Notes under the pieces: generated by a model
What the model was told of the DNA's origin: nothing
The model's input: the letters and a program-made list of their open reading frames with translations, nothing else
Databases searched by the model: none
Translations under genes and position numbers: made by a program
Shown: positions 23,528-31,897 of the stretch, piece by piece
Position numbering within the stretch: the first letter of the stretch is position 1
Layout of the letters: each line of letters begins with the position of its first letter
From: an uncultured Prevotellaceae bacterium
GTDB lineage: Bacteria > Bacteroidota > Bacteroidia > Bacteroidales > Bacteroidaceae
Reading direction: 5' to 3'
Assembly (NCBI GenBank): GCA_900316475.1
Contig: ONDA01000019.1
Span: 1 to 55,590 of the forward strand
DNA: 55,590 nt

Positions 23528-25232
23528 GTACTCTATAACCATCTGGCTGTTTCTTGCCGTCCTGCTCCTTGTCGCCTGCGACAACGGCGAGCGGCAGCGT
23601 CTTCAGCTCGCCGAGCTGGAGCGGCAGAACCGTGCCGACAGTCTGATGCTGAACGACTCGCTCGCCCGCGACCTCGCCGACTGGTTCGACCGCCACGGCA
23701 CTCGCAACGAACAGATGCGTGCCCACTATATCCTCGGCCGAACCTACGCCGACCGCGGCGAGAGTCCCGCCGCCCTCGATGCCTATAACGATGCTGCCGA
23801 CCGTGCCGACACTACGTCAAAGGACTGTGATTACTATACTTTATGCAGAGTCTATACCCAGATGGCCCATGTGTTCTTTTTGCAAAATCTATATTATGAA
23901 GACCTTGCAAGCCTTGATCGAGCCATAAAATACGCATTTATGGCAAGGGATACTCTCTCCGCTTTTTTAGCCTATGCGCAGAAGACTGATGCTTATGATA
24001 TGCTTGTTATGCCAGATTCCTGTTTATCTGTTAGTGAGAGGGCCTTTTCATTGCTTAACGACGCCGGCTGCACAGATTTTGCTGCAAGTATGCTTATAAG
24101 TGCCATCGTTCCCTTGTCGGATAAAGGCGATTTTTCAAAGACCAGACATTATATTGATATCTATGAGAATTATTCAGGTTATTTTGATGACGAGAAAAAT
24201 ATTAAGCCTGGACGTGAAATCTACTATTATAATAAAGGCTATTATTTCCTGAAGTCGTGTCAATATGACTCTGCAGAGTATTATTTCCGGAAGGAACTTA
24301 TTACGGGAAGTGACTATAATAACCAAAACGCAGGTTCTCGTGGTTTGGCATTGTTGTTCCAACAGACCAACAAACCCGATTCTGCAGCAAAGTATGCACT
24401 TTATGCCTATGCTATGAATGATTCCGTTTACGACAATGAGGCCACTGCTGAGGTTGCTAAGATGAAGTCACTTTATGTTTACAGTCGCTATCAACAACAA
24501 GCTGAAAGGGAGAAGAGTCGGACAGAGAAAGAGAGAATGAAGAATGGAATTCTATTATTTATCTCAGTAATCATTTGCTTACTATTCATCCTTTTTATCA
24601 TATATCAACGTAAGAGGCATAGAAAGAGATATCAAGAAATAGTAGGTAAGCTTGTACAGGCCCAAAACGATATTCTTCGTTTGCAATCTCATGATCATAC
24701 TTTAGCAGAGATGATAGATATGCAGGCAAATGCCACTATATCAAATGACGAAGTTCTAACTCCGAATTCCTTGACATTAGAAAGAGACCAATTAAGACAA
24801 TCCATTATTGAAAAGGAAAATGAAATTAAAGAATTAGAGACTTTGCTTGCCGGATTCCGCCATTTTAGACAATCTGCAGCAGATGTGATTAATAAACGGA
24901 TAAATCAATCAGATATTTATCAGTGTGTGAGGAATAAAGCCAATATTGGCGAAGAACTTTCGATTTCAGATTGGAATCAATTGATGCAGTTGATTATCCA
25001 GAATCTCCCTAATTTCTATACTCTTATATCATCGCGAGAGCGTAGCCTCAGTAAGTTGGAATATCAGATATGTATTCTTGACCGTCTTGGAATTGAACCT
25101 GGCCGCATCTGCTATTTAATTGGTATCTCGGAGTCATATGTTTCAAGAATCCGCAGCACTCTTCATCAGAAATTGTTTGATGTTGATGCATCAAGAAAAG
25201 AGTTTAGTCAAAAAATAAGAACCATCTACTAA
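23517..25232 (+). CDS. Membrane TPR regulator with C-terminal HTH (571 aa)
   Basis: A lipoprotein-like or membrane signal (LLLVAC, Cys21) starts the protein. TPR-like helices fill about residues 50-335, one membrane segment is at about 341-366, a coiled coil follows (about 370-470), and the end (about 511-556) is a LuxR-type helix-turn-helix (LSKLEYQICILDRLGIEPGR, then ISESYVSRIRSTLHQK). It would sense outside and act on DNA inside. Just downstream are a DUF3244 protein and a C10 protease, probable targets. The first 100 codons are GC-rich, and from about 23825 the gene is AT-rich, like a recombinant join. Confidence 0.75.
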   Translation: MKCKYSITIWLFLAVLLLVACDNGERQRLQLAELERQNRADSLMLNDSLARDLADWFDRHGTRNEQMRAHYILGRTYADRGESPAALDAYNDAADRADTTSKDCDYYTLCRVYTQMAHVFFLQNLYYEDLASLDRAIKYAFMARDTLSAFLAYAQKTDAYDMLVMPDSCLSVSERAFSLLNDAGCTDFAASMLISAIVPLSDKGDFSKTRHYIDIYENYSGYFDDEKNIKPGREIYYYNKGYYFLKSCQYDSAEYYFRKELITGSDYNNQNAGSRGLALLFQQTNKPDSAAKYALYAYAMNDSVYDNEATAEVAKMKSLYVYSRYQQQAEREKSRTEKERMKNGILLFISVIICLLFILFIIYQRKRHRKRYQEIVGKLVQAQNDILRLQSHDHTLAEMIDMQANATISNDEVLTPNSLTLERDQLRQSIIEKENEIKELETLLAGFRHFRQSAADVINKRINQSDIYQCVRNKANIGEELSISDWNQLMQLIIQNLPNFYTLISSRERSLSKLEYQICILDRLGIEPGRICYLIGISESYVSRIRSTLHQKLFDVDASRKEFSQKIRTIY

Positions 25233-25335
25233 TACAATCTCCTTGTAACAAGGAGACACAAGATGTTTCTAAACATTTCATTCTGAGATAGATACAATAT
25301 AGTAAAGTTTTTGTAAAGTTTTAATAGCCCGGAAG

Positions 25336-25368
25336 TTTGGAACATATTTCATTAGTTTGTTATTTTTG
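25336..25368 (+). promoter_or_regulatory. Promoter of the DUF3244/C10 protease unit
   Basis: TTTG at 25336-25339 and TATTTTTG at 25361-25368 with a 21-nt spacer, slightly long. A loose spacing like this would suit a promoter that needs an activator, perhaps the HTH protein upstream. Confidence 0.6.
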
Positions 25369-25410
25369 CACCGGAAATAGTTCCAAACAATTAAAACTTT
25401 ATTATCTATA

Positions 25411-25782
25411 ATGAAAAAACTTGTATCATTAGTCGTCTTATTGTGTTCTATGTCCCTAGGGGGTGTCAATGTGAGTGCAAATGTTCAATCAACACCTGTT
25501 TGCCTTACATATGGAAAAATTAACAACTCTACTGGTCATGTAGGCGGTAGCAAGTCTCCTGAATCTCCGATGTTCATAGATTTAGATGACAACGTCATTT
25601 CGATGGAGGTAACGCCGTGTGATTACACCCTCAATCTCTACGACGAGGACGAAGCCGTCGTCTATTCTGTATTCGTACCTGCAGGCACGACGCAGGTCGT
25701 CCTGCCCACAACTCTCTCTGGCAACTTCGAACTCCGCTTCGAGACCGACACCTATTATTACTACGGATTTATTTACCTTTAA
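25411..25782 (+). CDS. Small secreted DUF3244-type protein (123 aa)
   Basis: Signal peptide (residues 1-24, MKKLVSLVVLLCSMSLGG start, cleavage near VSA). The mature part of about 100 residues is predicted all beta, ending LSGNFELRFETDTYYYYGFI, a pattern I associate with DUF3244. The gene is AT-rich for its first half and GC-rich for its second half (switch near 25580). It precedes the C10 protease by 78 nt. In Bacteroides, C10 proteases are encoded next to small secreted inhibitors, so an inhibitor role is possible; there is no sequence proof. Confidence 0.65.
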   Translation: MKKLVSLVVLLCSMSLGGVNVSANVQSTPVCLTYGKINNSTGHVGGSKSPESPMFIDLDDNVISMEVTPCDYTLNLYDEDEAVVYSVFVPAGTTQVVLPTTLSGNFELRFETDTYYYYGFIYL

Positions 25783-25860
25783 ACAATCAGTGTTTGGGTT
25801 ATAGTCCGCTATAATGGAATGGAAGTATTGTGAAAAAGATTATTTTAATTTAAATAAAAT

Positions 25861-27120
25861 ATGAAAAGTTATTCTATTTTGTTTTTCTGGTTCTTATCTG
25901 TACTTACTATTAGTTGTTCTTCTGACCTTGAAGAGTGTTGTCTTGAAAAGGAGATTGTCAAAACATCCTCTCATCGGATTTCTTCAGAACAGGCTGCGCA
26001 GAATGCTTTGAATTTTGTGAGTAATATATATAATTCGACAAGGTCTGAACAGAAATCATTCACCATTTCTGATGTCAAGGCAATTAACGGATATGTAGAT
26101 CCTACACGAGCACAAAATGACTCCGTTAGTTTTGATTCTCTGTTCTATGTTGTTTCTTTTGAAGACAATCAAGGATTTGTAATTGCTGCATCTGACGACA
26201 GGGAACAACCCATTTTTGCCTATGTCGAGAGTGGTACATACGAGGATGCGAGTGATGACAATCCTGGTTTTGAGAGGTTTTTGGGGAATTTGTATGAAAA
26301 AGAATATGCCGAACGCATTAAGGATGAGAACAAACGTCTTCAAGATGATCCAGATATAGACAATCCTCGTGGTGGAACAGGGGGCGTAAATCCTAATCCA
26401 GATATGTTTGAAATCATGTATCCACTTTTGGCTACAAAATGGAATCAGACATCCTACAAGAAATACTGTCCTAAGAATTATACGGGATGTGTAGTTACTG
26501 CTGTTTCTCAGATATGTTCCTATTTACGTTTTCCAAATCAGGTTAGCTGGAGTAGTAATTACAACTGTGGGGTATATCCGATAGACTGGAACTCTATAAT
26601 AACTGAGTGTATATGTAATCATGGCAACGTTAAAAATGAAATTCTTAAGGATCAAGTATCTGCCCTTATGCGGTTTTGGGGCGTTGTTTTTGACGCAGAT
26701 TATGAAGATGGTGGAACGGGTGTGGATAGCGAGTATGCAGTATCACAGATGCAACAACTGGGTATGAATGTTACTGATCTCATTGATTATGATGGCCCTG
26801 AAGTTGTTAGACAGCTTAAAAAAGGTAATAAGATTGTATTCATGAGAGGTAATGGCAGATACTATCACGTCGGTTTCGTATTTCGGAAATATGTAGATGG
26901 CCATGCATGGGTGGTTGACGGTTGTATAGAAAGCGTTCATAATCACAAGACATCATATTATGTCCATTGTAACTGGGGGTGGGGTGGCCTAAGTAATGGA
27001 TATTTTCTGAGTAATGTGCTGAATGCAGAAGAGAAACCTTACTATGATGATTATGGCGATGCTATTACCCGTGGTCAAAATTATCAATATAAACTTCGAT
27101 ATGCTGTAGTTTCTAAATAA
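25861..27120 (+). CDS. C10 family cysteine protease (streptopain/SpeB-like, 419 aa)
   Basis: A lipoprotein signal with lipobox TISC (Cys19) starts a prodomain of about 150 residues (SSEQAAQNALNFVSNIY...FVIAASDDREQPIFAYVESG), typical of the family. The catalytic part has the active-site Cys210 in YTGC-VVTAVSQICSY, His348 in DGHAWVVDGC and the CNWGWGG motif at 370-376. All key residues are present, so it should be active after prodomain removal. Such proteases cleave host or bacterial surface proteins. The gene is AT-rich compared with the housekeeping regions, which hints at transfer. Neighbours are a DUF3244 protein and a membrane HTH regulator. Confidence 0.88.
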   Translation: MKSYSILFFWFLSVLTISCSSDLEECCLEKEIVKTSSHRISSEQAAQNALNFVSNIYNSTRSEQKSFTISDVKAINGYVDPTRAQNDSVSFDSLFYVVSFEDNQGFVIAASDDREQPIFAYVESGTYEDASDDNPGFERFLGNLYEKEYAERIKDENKRLQDDPDIDNPRGGTGGVNPNPDMFEIMYPLLATKWNQTSYKKYCPKNYTGCVVTAVSQICSYLRFPNQVSWSSNYNCGVYPIDWNSIITECICNHGNVKNEILKDQVSALMRFWGVVFDADYEDGGTGVDSEYAVSQMQQLGMNVTDLIDYDGPEVVRQLKKGNKIVFMRGNGRYYHVGFVFRKYVDGHAWVVDGCIESVHNHKTSYYVHCNWGWGGLSNGYFLSNVLNAEEKPYYDDYGDAITRGQNYQYKLRYAVVSK

Positions 27121-27141
27121 CAGTCTTTTTCTGAGAAATAT

Positions 27142-27172
27142 TTTGTAGATAAAGATAATTGTACTATCTTTG
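27142..27172 (+). promoter_or_regulatory. Promoter of the 27200 lipoprotein
   Basis: TTTG at 27142-27145 and TATCTTTG at 27165-27172 with a 19-nt spacer, 28 nt before the ATG. Confidence 0.8.
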
Positions 27173-27199
27173 CATTGTCTTACATATAATACATCTCAA

Positions 27200-27793
27200 A
27201 TGAAACAAGTATCTATTCGAAAATACCTTTCTTTGCTTGCAGCAACCATTCTGCTGCAGTTGGTGGCGGGGTGTAGTGGTTACTGGGAAGATTCGCTCCC
27301 ACCCAGGGTAGAGGCAACCTATATCCGGTTTGTTTCCCCATCGGGGACTAACGTGTTCGACTCGCTGTGTATCTCCACCGACAGCGCTTTTTGTGTTGGG
27401 GCAAAGGCCGGACAGATCGGTGTCGAGTTGATTCGCCAGAGTGACGGTGCACGGCTGTATGCCTCTTCCGAATGGTTTAAGGACACTACGTATGTCCGCG
27501 CGGCTCTCGGTCGTGACGAGACGGTGCTTAGATTGACTTGGTGCGACTTTAATGGAATAACTCCCGATGACTACTTTAACGATGTCTACGAGATACGCCT
27601 CACGTCGCCTCTTGCTTTTCGCAGCGACGAGACGCACGTTGTGAAGTGGCGTTTTCGAATCGAGGGCGGCAAGGAAACCGTCGAGGGCTGTACTGTCGAC
27701 GATGAGCCAGTGCGTTACGAAGACGATCCTTTCTATCGCCGTAACAAAAGCGATGAACCTATGGGCGCCTTGCTGACAGTCAGGTGTAAGTGA
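27200..27793 (+). CDS. Hypothetical lipoprotein (197 aa)
   Basis: Start MKQVSIRKYLSLLAAT chosen because earlier Met codons overlap the promoter. The lipobox is VAGC (Cys24), and the mature protein is predicted mainly beta, with short strands such as VEATYIRFVSPSG and DVYEIRLTSPLAF. No known motif is seen. It has its own promoter and returns to the GC-rich style of the core genes, unlike the protease before it. Function unknown; I do not recognise the family with confidence. Confidence 0.65.
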   Translation: MKQVSIRKYLSLLAATILLQLVAGCSGYWEDSLPPRVEATYIRFVSPSGTNVFDSLCISTDSAFCVGAKAGQIGVELIRQSDGARLYASSEWFKDTTYVRAALGRDETVLRLTWCDFNGITPDDYFNDVYEIRLTSPLAFRSDETHVVKWRFRIEGGKETVEGCTVDDEPVRYEDDPFYRRNKSDEPMGALLTVRCK

Positions 27794-27859
27794 GTGATTG
27801 CAAGGGGACGGAGCCCCCCTTGTGACAGGAAGATAGAGAACTTTATAATCATAACCATT

Positions 27860-27940
27860 ATGAAAAAGAATTTATATTTCTTCGTTTCTTTAGTAGTATT
27901 GGTGTACGGTAGAACCATGCTGACGAGAGGCGTGTTATAG
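27860..27940 (+). pseudogene. Signal-peptide remnant (26 codons)
   Basis: MKKNLYFFVSLVVLVYG is a good start of a secreted protein, and the frame then ends after ten more codons at TAG. A 42-bp palindrome follows directly. It looks like the front end of a deleted gene. The rest of 27941-28160 has a terminator-like palindrome and short A/T-rich inverted repeats near 28020-28060 but no gene. Confidence 0.5.
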
Positions 27941-27950
27941 TCACCACGCC

Positions 27951-27992
27951 AACACAATGAAGGGAAGCCCGCGGGCTTCCCTTCATTGTGTT
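27951..27992. terminator. Perfect 42-bp palindrome (bidirectional terminator-like)
   Basis: All 42 bases are self-complementary around the centre at 27971/27972, with half-site AACACAATGAAGGGAAGCCC. There is no loop spacer, so the RNA would form a stem closed by a few unpaired bases. The inner GAAGGGAAGCC is shared with the prfB/HU terminator at 21528, and the flanking AACACAATG is not. Confidence 0.65.
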
Positions 27993-28160
27993 CAGGCTGC
28001 AAAGCAAATGAATCAGGAATTTTACGCGAAAAATTTCGCAACGAAAATTTTCGCAACCTCCAGTAGACCGAGGGACTTCATGATCTACTCGTGAAAACGT
28101 GACGACCTCTGAGATAATATGCTAATAAAACATAAATATGGGACAATAATGGTTCCTTGA

Positions 28161-28192
28161 TTTGCAGAATCCAATCAAATTATGTATTTTTG
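28161..28192 (+). promoter_or_regulatory. Promoter of the 28232 ATPase gene
   Basis: TTTG at 28161-28164 and TATTTTTG at 28185-28192, 20-nt spacer. Confidence 0.65.
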
Positions 28193-28231
28193 CATTATGT
28201 AATTTTGCATAAAACGCATTCGCTATTGATT

Positions 28232-29359
28232 ATGAAACAGTTAAGTAATCCTTTCGTGATAGGGAAATATGTTGATAAGGACTATTTTTGCGACAGAGAG
28301 AAAGAATCTGAGTTGCTTGTCCATCATATAATGAATGGTCGGCATGTTACTTTGATGTCAGAACGTCGTATGGGGAAGACTGGTCTTATTGAGCATGTGT
28401 TTACTAACCGTTTGCCTGATGAGTACGAAACATTCTTAATAGACGTATACACTTGCAAGAACCTGCGTGAAATGGTTTATTTGTTGGCCAACGAGGTTTT
28501 CAAAAAGATCTCAAAGAAACAGCCTCTGCTGGAGAAATTGTTAAGCATCGTACATTCCTTAAAAGCAACGTTGTCATACAATTCCCTGACAGGTCAGCCC
28601 GAATTTGGACTTGGTCTTGGCGAAATCACTCAGCCCGAGGTTACGCTCGACGAGATTCTAAGTTATTTGGAGGCTTCCGACAAGGTGTGTGTGGTAGCTA
28701 TTGATGAGTTTCAGAAGATTGCAAGCTTTGAGGAGGATAACATTGAGGCACTATTACGCACGAGGATCCAGCATCTGAAGAAAACGCAGTTTATCTTTGC
28801 CGGTAGCGAGCGTCATCTGTTGGAAGGCATTTTCAACGACCCAGCCCGTCCTTTCTACAACAGCGTGGTATTCATGCAATTGCTACCCATTGATGAGAAT
28901 GAGTATATTAGATTTTGCCAACGTCTGTTTTCACTTTACGACAAAACCGTCTCAGAGACATTAGTATCTCGTCTCTATGATTGTTTCCAAGGTGTTACCT
29001 GGTACTTGCAGTTATCAATGAACGAGGCTTTTACAATAGTTGAACGTGGTGGATATGTTGGCGAAGAAGCCTACGAACATATTCTGAATCACATGGTAGA
29101 TTCCAAGCGTTTCACCTTCGAGGACCGCTATGTATCGCTTACGGAAAAACAAAAGGCTGTTTTATTAGCTATAGCCGCAGAATATCCTAAAGAATTAACT
29201 TTAACCAGTCAGGCATTTATTGCAAAATACAACTTGAAGACGGCCAGTAGCGTACAAACGGCAGTCAAGGGATTGATGGAAAAAGGCATCCTCAATGACT
29301 ATCATGGAATCAAGCGACCCGCTGACCTTCTGTTTATGTTGTGGTTGAAGAAATATTAA
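28232..29359 (+). CDS. P-loop ATPase, ATPase_2-like (375 aa)
   Basis: Start MKQLSNPFVIGKYVDKDYFC, 40 nt after the promoter. Residues 20-35 have the FCDREKESELL segment common to this group. The P-loop is SERRMGKTGLI (43-53), Walker B is VVAIDEFQKI near 167, and sensor-like FIFAGSERHLL follows near 195. The C-terminal third is winged-helix-like (LTEKQKAVLLAIAAEYP). It parallels the protein at 30520 from end to end. Family members act as STAND-like switches or unknown regulators; the role here is unknown. Confidence 0.8.
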   Translation: MKQLSNPFVIGKYVDKDYFCDREKESELLVHHIMNGRHVTLMSERRMGKTGLIEHVFTNRLPDEYETFLIDVYTCKNLREMVYLLANEVFKKISKKQPLLEKLLSIVHSLKATLSYNSLTGQPEFGLGLGEITQPEVTLDEILSYLEASDKVCVVAIDEFQKIASFEEDNIEALLRTRIQHLKKTQFIFAGSERHLLEGIFNDPARPFYNSVVFMQLLPIDENEYIRFCQRLFSLYDKTVSETLVSRLYDCFQGVTWYLQLSMNEAFTIVERGGYVGEEAYEHILNHMVDSKRFTFEDRYVSLTEKQKAVLLAIAAEYPKELTLTSQAFIAKYNLKTASSVQTAVKGLMEKGILNDYHGIKRPADLLFMLWLKKY

Positions 29360-29513
29360 AATTGGGATGCTTTATGCTTAGGCATAATGACAAACAGATA
29401 TATAGGTGACACCTCTTACACCTGGCACTTAAATGTCTGAAAATCAGGGCCTATTTTTTCAGGCCAAGTGACACCTGTAGTCGCACCAGAGGTGACACCA
29501 GATAGTAACGGCA

Positions 29514-29576
29514 GGCCGTGAAACATTTACGAGCGGCCGATATTTTTTTACGAGAGGCCGTGAAATTTTCACGAGC
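29514..29576. repeat. 21-nt tandem repeat, three units
   Basis: Units at 29514-29534, 29535-29555 and 29556-29576 begin GGCCG and end ACGAGC or ACGAGA, with A/T variation in the middle. A degenerate fourth begins GGCTTGTACG. The period is a multiple of three. Confidence 0.75.
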
Positions 29577-29821
29577 GGCTTGTACGTTTTTGGCTTTGGG
29601 CGTGAAACATTGTCACCCGAATAAACAATGATAAATTTGAAACGAATTTGAATAATTATTATAATTTTGCCCATGAATTTGAATAATAATAATTGTGGGG
29701 ATTTGAAGACTTGGTATGCGCTTTGTTTGCGAATAATTATTATATAAATTTGTGGATTAAATTATTTCAATTATACAAATTCGTTTCAAAAAACAATTCT
29801 GTTATCATGCGTTTGACCTAC

Positions 29822-29869
29822 ATTGGTGCGAGTATTGGTGCGGGTATTGGTGCGGGTATTGGTGCGACC
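29822..29869. repeat. 12-nt tandem repeat, four units
   Basis: Four units of ATTGGTGCGGGT, the first and last with small changes. In one frame on the plus strand it would encode repeated Ile-Gly-Ala-Gly, but no gene context supports this. Confidence 0.8.
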
Positions 29870-30109
29870 ACCCGGTGCTGCAACTGTCTGATAATCAGTG
29901 GGCGGTGCGGCGGGTGTCACCTGCGTTCGCCATTTCGGCTGAAGCGTGCGCACGCACGCGAGCGAAGAGCGAGTCCCTGCGGGCAAACCGCAGGACATTG
30001 TATAAAAGAAGCGAAAGGCGTCAAAGGACGGCAGCCGTCAGGACGGTTTATACGGCGCTGGTTGTCAGCCACTTGACAAATTAGGATTCCGTCAGCCCCC
30101 GTCAGGCTC

Positions 30110-30140
30110 TTGCACCGTCCAGTCTTTCTCCGTATCTTTG
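30110..30140 (+). promoter_or_regulatory. Promoter-like pair with no gene right after it
   Basis: TTG at 30110-30112 and TATCTTTG at 30133-30140 with a 20-nt spacer. The 350 nt after it have no convincing ORF, so this could drive a non-coding RNA, a long leader for the ATPase gene at 30520, or nothing. Confidence 0.4.
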
Positions 30141-30486
30141 CACCGCCATTCGGCACTCCGACCGTCTACCACGTGGTTGTCGCTTACATCTACAAGTGCG
30201 CCACAAACCTATCGTCGGAAATGGCTGCTGTTCTGACTGCCAAAATACGGGCGACCATCATCTGGTTGCAAACTCCGGGTGCAATTCCCTGGCGCGTCAG
30301 CAGTCTATCCGTCATCCATCAGTCGACAGCCGAGCGGACACAAAGCGATCTTTGACATCACTAACAGTGTTGCGTGGTTACGCACTCAAGAGTTTTAACA
30401 GAATCCCCTGATCTACGTTAATTATGTTTAATTATTGGACGTATCCTTTGGATATATGCAGATATATTTGTTATTTTGCATTTCAT

Positions 30487-30524
30487 AAAATATGAAACGT
30501 AAAATATGAAACGTAAAATATGAA
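30487..30524 (+). repeat. 14-nt tandem repeat carrying stacked start codons
   Basis: AAAATATGAAACGT occurs at 30487-30500 and 30501-30514, with a partial third copy at 30515-30524. Each copy contains an ATG (30492, 30506, 30520). The first two open five-codon ORFs (MKRKI) whose TGA overlaps the next ATG, so they would hand ribosomes on to the real start at 30520. Confidence 0.8.
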
Positions 30525-31653
30525 ATTAGAGAATCCCTTCCCCGAATATGGCTACTTTGGTCCTGAATACTTCTGCGATAGGGAGCAGGAGACGGAAGAG
30601 CTGATTAATGCGCTGGTCAATGGCAGCAACGTGACGCTGATGGCTCCCCGGCGCATCGGTAAGACAGGCCTGATAAGCCATGCCTTCGAACGGATGAAGG
30701 CAAGGGACAAGAACGTGCGCTGTTTCTATGTGGACATCTTCTCGACAAAGAACTTTAACCAGATGGTACAGTTCATTGCCAATGCCGTCATCGGGAAACT
30801 CGACTCCCCCTCGCAGTCGGTCATGAGGAAGCTCAACACGTTCGTGTCTGCCCTACGGCCAACGATGAGTCAGGATCCCCTCACGGGCATGCCCACTTTC
30901 AGTGTGTCGGTCACTGCTGAAAGGGCCCGCGACACACTCCAGCAGGTGTTCGAATATATGAAGGAGTCGGGACGGCAATGTTATTTAGCTATTGACGAGT
31001 TCCAGCAGGTGAGCCGCTATACCGAGATTGGCGCCGACGCGTTCATACGCTCAATCATACAGTTTGTCCCCAACGTGCATATCATCTTCTCGGGTAGTCA
31101 GCAACACCTGTTGGTCGACATGTTCATGTCGCCAGAGCACCCGTTCTTCAACAGTTCGCAAATGATGACGATAGGCGCCATCGATGCCCATGTCTACAGG
31201 GCGTTCGCCAACAGCTTCTTCGCCCAGCAGAAGCGAGAAATGTCGGAGGAAGCATTCGCCTACTTGTACGACATGGTTGACGGACAGACGTGGTATGTGC
31301 AAAAGATTCTCAATCGGCTCTATCGTACGCCGAAAGGCAAGCTCGACCAGGACGATGTGTTTAGGGCAACCGACAAGATTCTGCATGAACAGGAGATCAA
31401 CTACCAGTCAAATTACAACCTGTTGACCAGTAACCAGGCGCAGTTACTGACGGCCATCGCCTGCGAGGGCAAGGTCAGCGCCCCCACGTCGCTTGAGTTC
31501 GTCCTCCGCCACCAGCTTCCGGCTCCCAGTAGCATCAAAATGGCATTGAAGTCGCTACAAGACAAAGAGTTCCTGTACTACGATGCCAAACAAGGTTACA
31601 TGGTTTACGACCGGTTCTTTGGCATGTGGCTTAAGAGGTTGGCTGGTGAATGA
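30520..31653 (+). CDS. P-loop ATPase, ATPase_2-like, paralog of the 28232 product (377 aa)
   Basis: Starts MKLENPFPEYGYFGPEYFCD; the FCDREQETEEL segment and the P-loop APRRIGKTGLI (about 42-52) match the gene at 28232. Walker B is YLAIDEFQQV near 155 and is followed by HIIFSGSQQHLLVDMF. The C-terminal region has the same winged-helix-like plan (NLLTSNQAQLLTAIACEG). It is GC-rich, whereas its paralog is AT-rich, so the two did not arise by a recent local duplication. The start is the last of three ATG codons stacked in a 14-nt repeat. Role unknown. Confidence 0.8.
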   Translation: MKLENPFPEYGYFGPEYFCDREQETEELINALVNGSNVTLMAPRRIGKTGLISHAFERMKARDKNVRCFYVDIFSTKNFNQMVQFIANAVIGKLDSPSQSVMRKLNTFVSALRPTMSQDPLTGMPTFSVSVTAERARDTLQQVFEYMKESGRQCYLAIDEFQQVSRYTEIGADAFIRSIIQFVPNVHIIFSGSQQHLLVDMFMSPEHPFFNSSQMMTIGAIDAHVYRAFANSFFAQQKREMSEEAFAYLYDMVDGQTWYVQKILNRLYRTPKGKLDQDDVFRATDKILHEQEINYQSNYNLLTSNQAQLLTAIACEGKVSAPTSLEFVLRHQLPAPSSIKMALKSLQDKEFLYYDAKQGYMVYDRFFGMWLKRLAGE

Positions 31654-31677
31654 TTTGAAAGAAAAATGGGAAATTCT

Positions 31678-31708
31678 TTTGCGGTTCGCAGACTTATTTG
31701 TACCTTTG
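31678..31708 (+). promoter_or_regulatory. Promoter of the 31739-35006 unit
   Basis: TTTG at 31678-31681 and TACCTTTG at 31701-31708 with a 19-nt spacer. No other promoter is obvious before 33732. Confidence 0.85.
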
Positions 31709-31738
31709 CACGAAGAAAACCAAAACAATAAAAATACT

Positions 31739-31894
31739 ATGGCAAAGAAAACGGCAAAAGAAACCAACCCTAAGCGCGTTGCTTACGAGAAGAAGCAGGA
31801 ACAGCAGGGTGAGAAAGTCATCAAGTGGATTATCGGCGTGCTCATAGCTCTCGCCATGTGCTACGCTGCCTACTCCATCTGGCTCGTCGCGTAG
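31739..31894 (+). CDS. Small membrane protein (51 aa)
   Basis: A Lys/Glu/Gln-rich N-terminal half (starting MAKKTAKETNPKRVAYEKK) is followed by one membrane helix, WIIGVLIALAMCYAAYSIWL. A consensus promoter lies 30 nt before the ATG, and the stop is three bases before the CYTH gene, so it is the first gene of an operon. Orientation by the positive-inside rule puts the N-terminus in the cytoplasm. Function unknown. Confidence 0.7.
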   Translation: MAKKTAKETNPKRVAYEKKQEQQGEKVIKWIIGVLIALAMCYAAYSIWLVA

Positions 31895-31897
31895 GCT

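Larger units (their letters stand above)
29360..30486. other. Long intergenic region between two ATPase paralogs, repeats but no confident gene
   Basis: This 1.1-kb stretch has no supported gene. It holds a 21-nt tandem repeat (29514-29576), a 12-nt tandem repeat (29822-29869), AT-rich DNA at about 29630-29800 and a promoter-like pair at 30110-30140. On the minus strand the 21-nt repeat would read as an Arg-Pro-Leu-Val heptad in a frame open from 29674 to 29459, but nothing else supports coding. Confidence 0.5.

Noticed and set aside
25861-27120. C10 protease as the processing enzyme for the LLAGS peptides
   Set aside because: It is 18 kb away, is a secreted lipoprotein, and C10 enzymes have no known leader-peptide role; no evidence links them.
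29459-29674. Minus-strand frame with repeated Arg-Pro-Leu-Val
   Set aside because: The repetition comes from a 21-nt DNA repeat; there is no promoter or conserved context. Kept only as a repeat.
30240-30310. tRNA-like segment (GGTGCAATTCC resembles a T-loop)
   Set aside because: Acceptor arms do not pair, the T-stem has a mismatch and no anticodon arm of proper size can be drawn.
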